Positions 58,501 to 64,000 of a stretch of DNA of 64,000 bases are shown piece after piece (within the stretch, counting starts at the first letter, position 1; each line of letters opens with the position of its first letter). Under the pieces are notes generated by a model. It saw only the letters and a program-made list of their open reading frames with translations, searched no databases and had not been told where the DNA came from. The position numbers and the translations under genes were made by a program. Origin of the DNA: Voacanga thouarsii (Eukaryota; Streptophyta; Magnoliopsida; Gentianales; Apocynaceae); assembly GCA_026120185.1 (NCBI GenBank), contig JANUWF010002008.1, positions 907,501 to 971,500 of the forward strand, in the 5' to 3' direction.

Positions 58501-61500
58501 GTTCTAGTTGAAATCGTCTTGTAGTGTTATCTTGATGATATATGCGTTGCAGATAATCCCACATCTCCTTAGCTGTACTAAAGGAACGTAAATTGTTCAC
58601 CATATGAGCTTCAATAGAACCTAAAATCCAAGAGATGATTCGAGCATCCTTTGCCTTCCATTGATTAAGTTCTGTACCTTCTTTAGGAGCAGGAGCAGAC
58701 CTGTCAATGTGATTCCAAAGCTCCTTCCCTTTCAGAAACATTCTGAACTGAAATTCCCATGCTGCATAATTCTTTCCTGTAAATTTGATAGCCAAAGTCT
58801 TTGTAGACATTCTTCCAAGAAAATTCTCAGCAAACATTCTTCCAAAAAATTAAATCTCAAAGCCAAAGTTGTTGATCAGAAATTAATCAACCAAAAAAAA
58901 AAAATGAAAGCAAACCAAAAACCTTTGGAAGACAGAAGCTAAAAGAAACTGACAGATATTCAAAGATTCAGCTATGAATTTCAAAACCTTGCTCTGATAC
59001 CATGACAAAGTTTGAGAAAATAGCTGAATGCCTCTTTCTTTGATGATCTTTCCTTTAAATAAGAATTGCTGTACACCTATTTTAGACAAGAAAATATTTA
59101 CAGTAATTACACTAATTATTACTAATCTACTTTAGTTAAGAATATATACAGCTAATACACAAATTATGATAAATTAGATCTTCAAATCTCAGCCATAATT
59201 TCCACCATAATCTTAGCAATTGACAGCCCACAACCTCCGCCATTGATATATTTGACCACAACTATTGTGAGATAGCAGTTAATTTATTATTTTAGCAGCA
59301 TTGACATGATAAGGTAGTGCATTTATGTGCAGTTGAAGTCTTCTAAGTTTGAGTAGATTGGATATTTATTGTCTATCCTCTTTTGGTTGGTATATGTGCA
59401 TCCATGCATTTCCCCAGTACATTTGTTCTTGGCCTTCGGAAATAGGCTTTTCAATCTAATAAATCAACATCTTTCTGTGTTTCCCCATCTACCTGGTGCA
59501 GCCTGACTTAACTCCACAGCAAACACACAAAAGGAAAGTCTTATGACTGATTCTTAATCTGCTAAAAGCAAGATTACTTTTTTTTTTTTTTATAGATATT
59601 CTAGTAAACACACCATCTTCCTATTGGAACGACAAGGGATTATACAGTTCTGTCTTTTCCAAGGGGCTAATTGTTTGGACGATAAGGTACCTTCAGATAT
59701 ATCCAGTAAATGTAGCAAGAACCATGAGATTCTTAGGCAATGTTCCTCTTTTTGGCATTTAACGTAGATATATATGTGATATTTAGGTCTATGTAAGAAA
59801 GGCAAACATCTTGCCATGCCTCATTGGATTAAAAATATAAAAACTTCTAAACACAGTGAGTGATATCTAACATATTGAGAATGGAAAAGAAATACATCCA
59901 GTTAGATGTATATCTATCTGCTTCAATTAGAAGTTGAGAGGCTGGTTAATAAAGTCTATAATACTGAGAATACTTGTAGTAGAAATCAGAAATTATCGAT
60001 ACACTTATTTACAATTTATGAAATGCAGTGATTCAACTGTGTAATTAATTATAAACAATGGGAGTTTGGATAGCATAACCTAAGACTTAACAGGTTTTCC
60101 AAAATTATGGGAGACCAGGCATTCCAGGTGTTTATAGGATGTGCATTGCGATACCTGTCACGCTTGTTCCTGCTCAATGCTGACTAGTGTTCAAATTTCA
60201 ACATGATCAACATCGATTAAAGCTAGCTAAGAGGATTCTGAAGTTATTGTAGTTATGCCAAAATGGCATCTGGAGAATTTTCATAATGTTCCAAACTCAT
60301 TGGAAGTTCCTGCTTAATATAAACCAGCCTACATTCACCAGTATTTTCTTTTCGTCTCTGGCTACGGATATTTTTAGATACATTCTTTTAGTTCAAATTG
60401 TTCTATAATGTTCATTAGCCATATTTGTCACATCTTTTATATACGTAGAAAGCTTGAGCAAAGAGACAATATTTTGAAATTATTCACTTAATTTAAAATT
60501 ATTGAGCGTTTGAGCCTGTAAATTTCTCTAATATGCAGCATAGAGTGTAAGCAGTGAGTGTATCTTCATTTTTTATCCTAATTTTTTTTTAATTCCTTAC
60601 TTATCTTTGTGCTCACCTTTTCTGGATAGTCCTTCCGTGGATTGAGTAACTTCACATGTCTGTTAGGCGTTGATGGACAGCATTATGATTGCAGATGGGA
60701 GGCTGCAACTTTGTTTTCAGTGCTTCTTGGAGGATTGTGCGCACGTGGCAGGTAGATATTGCTTTCCTTTTCTTTCTATTGGAAAATATTTGTTTATTTA
60801 TGTTATTTTTGAATCTTAAATGGAACCTTGTTTTCAAGATTAAATGATATTTACCTGTATGTTTATAAAACAATATGGTTCCCATTACTACTCGTGGCTT
60901 ATAGGAAGTGATTCCAAGAAACAACTCAGGTCTAATTTACCAGAGTAGTACTTTGCCCACATATTTATGTATTGCTCAATTCTTCATTACATTTCCAGTA
61001 TGGAAATCAATCTTCATTTCTCTCGCCATAAAGAAACATCCTTTGCCTGATGAACGCACTCTTAGTCTAAGGCCACCGGATGACATCAGATCTGATGGAG
61101 TCTTCTTCAGATCCTTGAGGCCTTCAACTTGATTATTGCAATGCTCTTTTGTATATTTGTTATAATTAAAATAAGAAGGTCCAGAGTAACAGCTCAGAAA
61201 TTTGTGTTTGTAAGCCAATATCTCATGCAGAAAGTCCTCCAAATTGGAACTGGCAGATAGGTTCAAAAATGCATACTGAAAGAAACATGAAGTCTATGTT
61301 GGAGGAGGGGTGGGAGGAGGGATATAATAGGATAAAGTAGGAAACAAAAGAATCCCTCCAAGGTCTTCCAGGAGTTTCAGCTAGGAGAAAGATTTCAGGT
61401 AGCCTCAAATTTCCAACTTCTTTCTACATCTTTTGGAAATGCTAGCTTAGTTGACTTCAGATGTAGTTTGGCGCTAGCATAATCTAAAATTCTTGAACCG

Positions 61501-63323
61501 AAATCCAATCACATCAGGAAAGGATCTCAATGAATAATAGTGGGAAGTAACTCATTCAGGCATAAACATATAATAAGATGTTAAGAATTATCTAGCAGTA
61601 CTTGGATGTCCCTAATTGACTCGGAAACCCAATTACTCCAGTCCAGAAACACCAATGATTGGCTGACTGTCCCATTTGTACAATCTGAGCTTTTCTTTTT
61701 CTTAGATCTACGGTTCCTAGTAGGTCTTATGATCTGCATCGGGATCAGTGTCCCAAAAGCTTAAACTAAAATCATAGGGTCCTGATAGAAGTCTACACAT
61801 CCTTCATAGATTTCCCAACTGAGACTAGTTGCCATAGTACTAATATAGAATATTTTACTGAGAGAATTTGGCATCAATGGTTAAATAGCTGGACAAATTT
61901 CCTTTTTCTTGGAAGGAATGCTATTAGAACCATTTCAATTATATTATTCTTCTTATACAAGCACATTGCAGATTGCTGCACAGTTAACATGTCTGGGCTG
62001 CATTATTTCTGTCCCACCATTTTCCTAATGGTGCATATGCTTAATGGAACACCAGTGCATATGCTAAAAAACTTGAGTTTTTATGATTGATTGCTTCTGT
62101 ATATCCTGTCATTATTCTTTCTGTAATAAGAGGTCTTCCTCTTCGTGTTCTCTGTCTTGATCTATCTATAGAGCTGCTTTACTTAAAAAGGGTAAATAAA
62201 TCATAACTCATTGTTTGCAATTTGTTGTAGTCAGCGGATTATTGGAGCAGTGAATGGTGTTCTTGTGCTTGGTATCATCATTTCTTTCACAGCTCTTGTG
62301 GTAATTTCTGTTCTTAATTAACTATAGGCTTACTAACATACTCCACCATTTTCTTTCTGTTGTCTTCAATCAATTTTATTTGTACGATTTTTTATAAATA
62401 AATTAATGTCTGGCAGAAGAAGGATACTCTTTTCATCTGCTCCCGTTTTTTCAATACATTACAAATGCATTACTATATGCAGTGAATTCTAAGCATTGGG
62501 CATCTTGTCACCTGTGTCATTTGGAGGGCTAGATGATTCTCATATTTATCATTTTACAACCTCATAAAATATTTTGTGTAACTTGTTTTTTGAACAGACC
62601 AGGTCTTTTAAAAATATAATTTACATGGAAATAGAAAATTGTTGAATTGTATATTTTCTTTACCTCCAAAAAAGAAAAGGAAAAATTTATGGCAAAGTTA
62701 TTTGATTATGAGCATACTCAATAATAGGATCAAGATATGCTACTAAATACATTTCTATCCGTGAGATGCATATTCTATTTGGCCACAAAAACTTGAAATC
62801 AGATTCATTGATTATTTCTTGCCCCTGCCAATTATTTGAGTTTGCTTCACTTCTGCACTCAGTAACTGTTTCAGTTTCTAGTGTCTTCATTAGAAGGGTT
62901 TTATTTTAAGATTAGCAATCAGTTTAGGTGACAAAAATAATACAGTGAACACATAGCAGTTCTTTGGCATGGAACTCATGATGTCTTACTTTCTTTTATG
63001 GTTGGACTAACAACTATTACTTCAGCATCACTAGTTCTCTTTTAACTGGATTCTATTTTTGCAATTCTTGTTCTCTTAGGCGGTTGCTAGTGGGGACTTG
63101 CATTGGGAAGCTCTTCTGAAAGCCAACTTCGAAGCTGCTCCTCAGAGTATACCCATCATTGCACTTTCCTTTGTTTATCAGGTACATGTAATGGCCTAAT
63201 AAATCTCCTTGTGTTACTTTCTGTTGATACTTTTTCCAAAACTTCACAAGGGAATACTTGTTCTTTTCAGAATGTAGTGCCGGTTCTTTGCACAAATCTT
63301 GAAGGAAACATATCCAAAGTAAG
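49581..63323 (+). CDS. Plastid-type tryptophan/tyrosine permease family transporter, exons 1-10, partial at 3' end
   Basis: I read ten exons with GT/AG borders and consistent phases: 49581-49893, 50147-50187, 51277-51369, 51683-51757, 52315-52364, 54409-54498, 60695-60751, 62231-62300, 63080-63181, 63271-63323. They give 314 codons and continue past the window. The N-terminus (from [17 protein letters not shown]) is rich in Ser, Thr and Arg and lacks acidic residues, as plastid transit peptides do, then a run of eight Glu (49809-49832). The rest is hydrophobic membrane segments with VGAGILAIP at the exon 2/3 junction, the signature of the AAAP-related Trp/Tyr permeases (TyrP/Mtr type); then [22 protein letters not shown]. 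The likely role is aromatic amino-acid transport across the plastid envelope, inferred from the family. The nearest known relative is the Arabidopsis protein annotated as a tyrosine-specific transport protein. The start ATG at 49581 has a second ATG in frame directly after it. Confidence 0.88.
49809..49832 (+). repeat. (GAA)8 coding microsatellite, poly-Glu
   Basis: Eight consecutive GAA codons lie in exon 1 just after the predicted transit peptide. Length change here alters only the Glu number, not the frame. Confidence 0.9.
52365..54408 (+). other. Intron 5 of the transporter gene
   Basis: This 2.0-kb intron runs from GTGAGT to GGCAG. It is A/T-rich; I saw no nested coding element or RNA gene. 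Introns 2 (50188-51276) and 3-4 are likewise plain. Confidence 0.7.
54583..54587. repeat. Possible target-site duplication of copia element 3, left
   Basis: TATCT here and TATTT at 59249-59253 agree at four of five bases if the LTR ends at TTGATA. An alternative ACTAT pair lies farther off and fits less well. Confidence 0.45.
54588..54823 (-). repeat. 3' LTR of copia element 3
   Basis: Plus strand TGACAAAGTTTGAGAAAA … CATTGATA. By eye it differs from the 5' LTR at about ten bases, mostly transitions, plus one 10-base indel. The purine tract (minus TTTGAGGGG) lies at 54827-54835 next to it. Confidence 0.85.
54977..58837 (-). pseudogene. copia element 3 gag-pol polyprotein, several frame breaks
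   Basis: From 58837: Gag with [19 protein letters not shown] and LWSEYS, a frameshift near 58400, then two zinc knuckles ([28 protein letters not shown]) and the protease motif [14 protein letters not shown] stop at 57573 precedes the GAG-pre-integrase block ([19 protein letters not shown]) and IIHSDVWG with the first integrase Asp. A stop near 57218 precedes [11 protein letters not shown]. The second integrase Asp is lost: SVNGGEY where SDNGGEY is usual. The Glu motif [13 protein letters not shown] is intact. RT follows with [28 protein letters not shown], the YVDD site in [12 protein letters not shown], then RNase H with YSDADRADC and VESEYRAM. Further frame changes fall near 56300, 56050, 55570 and 55240. 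It cannot make a working polyprotein. Confidence 0.9.
58987..59002 (-). other. Primer-binding site of copia element 3
   Basis: The minus strand reads TGGTATCAGAGCAAGG directly after the LTR end TTTGTCA, complementary to initiator methionine tRNA. Confidence 0.9.
59003..59248 (-). repeat. 5' LTR of copia element 3
   Basis: Plus strand TGACAAAGTTTGAGAAAA…CATTGATA, repeated at 54588-54823. On the minus strand the start would be TATCAATGG or, extended as in the 3' LTR, TGATATCAATGG, so the outer boundary is uncertain by three bases. Confidence 0.8.
60752..62230 (+). other. Intron 7 of the transporter gene
   Basis: It runs from GTAGAT to TTGTAG between the exon ending …CARG and that starting SQRIIGAV. 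Short open frames on both strands show no family motif. Intron 8 (62301-63079), intron 9 (63182-63270) and the partial intron 10 (63324-64000) are similarly plain. Confidence 0.7.
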
Positions 63324-64000
63324 GTGGTTAATCTCTCCATCAATTTGTTGCCATATATGGTCTCAATGGAAACTTAAATTTGAAATTATCACATCATTTT
63401 TGTTTTAACATTTCCATATATCTTGCATAATGAGATGAGATTTGCTAGCCAACACATATCTTAGAAAAACATTCAAGCTCTCTAATTATGAAATGTGCAT
63501 TCTTTTCATCGATCAGATATGGAAACACAATAGACCCGAGATTAATGTGCACCCCGTGTGTGTGTCCATATATTGACACAGACGTTGTGGCATAGGTTTG
63601 AGATTGATTCTGGCATATTTGTGAATGGTATGCTTAGAGCATGCATCTGGTGAAGAATCAAATTGTTTTCTCAAATGAGTGCCTGAAATTTCTTCAATTC
63701 ACATTTTCATGATTTTTCCTTCTCTTTATTCTCCAATTTAATTACCATACTCGGTAAGATGGTTTCTCAGTGGATATTATTTTAGACATCCCAGTAACTG
63801 GCCCTAAATGAAACTACAGAGAGGATAAAGGAAGCAATGTTCATGTCCTTATTGATGACTCTTAATAATGAATTATTTATTTTGGTTGTCAAGCATAAAT
63901 AATTTGGGATCATTAAATGCCAAGTTAGATTGGGATTCTTTTTGTCTTCCTCTGATTAATACTCCCCTGAACACAACAATAATCCTCAAAGTATTGAATT

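Larger units (their letters stand above)
54588..59248 (-). mobile_element. Ty1/copia retrotransposon element 3, full-length, inactivated, antisense in intron 6
   Basis: It has two LTRs of about 240 bp, a primer site, gag-pol in the proper copia order (gag, protease, integrase, RT, RNase H) and a polypurine tract. It is opposite in orientation to the host gene, the arrangement least likely to disturb transcription by cryptic polyadenylation. The LTR-LTR divergence of a few per cent makes it the youngest full-length element in the window. Confidence 0.9.
54499..60694 (+). other. Intron 6 of the transporter gene, enlarged by a copia insertion
   Basis: The donor TTTGTACGT follows GIPL and the acceptor TTGCAG precedes the exon that completes a Leu codon (TT|A) and continues WEAATLF. 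Of about 6.2 kb, about 4.7 kb is the antisense copia element. The remainder (59249-60694) shows no coding signal that I trust. Confidence 0.8.

Noticed and set aside
60908..61132. 74-codon frame in intron 7 of the transporter gene
   Set aside because: It is not in phase with the splice borders and has no membrane-transporter likeness; reads as intron sequence.

Overview
This is nuclear DNA of a flowering plant, most likely a woody eudicot; the species cannot be told from the sequence. The evidence is an intron-split plastid-type membrane transporter gene, Ty1/copia elements primed by initiator-Met tRNA, Ty3/gypsy elements with the plant-type primer site, an En/Spm (CACTA) transposon with TNP2 and TNPA-like genes, hAT and Mutator-like elements, and AT-rich, microsatellite-rich spacers. 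No bacterial, organellar, rRNA or CRISPR features are seen.

Positions 1-49,000 are a nested pile of transposable elements with almost no host genes. From left to right: (i) a decayed hAT transposon (1-2,808); (ii) a gag-only Ty3/gypsy element on the minus strand (2,809-9,576) interrupted by a 3-kb AT-rich insertion; (iii) a decayed Ty1/copia element on the minus strand (9,649 to about 19,600), split inside gag by a 4,336-bp TG...CA unit with a CATTC target duplication; (iv) a diverged, inverted third copy of that unit (19,625-23,555); (v) a non-coding gypsy-like element (23,556-25,848 and onward) whose 5' LTR was hit at CAA by a 15-kb CACTA transposon (25,849-40,933); (vi) inside the CACTA, a 1,523-bp solo LTR (AGAGT duplication) and a second 4,091-bp copy of the TG...CA unit (TACTC duplication); (vii) the rest of the gypsy LTR (40,937-43,831), itself carrying a 1.7-kb LTR-like insertion; (viii) another decayed copia element (43,842 to about 48,900) that carries a 971-bp Pack-MULE-like element holding a fragment of an F-box/LRR gene. 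The target duplications let the order of insertion be read directly.

Positions 49,000-64,000 hold the only apparent host gene: the first ten coding exons (49,581-63,323, plus strand, running off the right edge) of a plastid-targeted tryptophan/tyrosine-permease-family transporter. Its sixth intron, about 6.2 kb, contains a complete-length but inactivated copia element (54,588-59,248) in antisense orientation.

No demonstrably new biological system is visible. The points most worth a second look are the recurrent 4.1-4.3 kb unit with an embedded tRNA-like A-box/B-box pair conserved in all three large copies, the gene-fragment-carrying MULE with an internal fold-back, and a 26-nt apparently templated filler beside one of the solo LTRs. 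All similarity statements come from reading by eye; nothing was aligned or searched.
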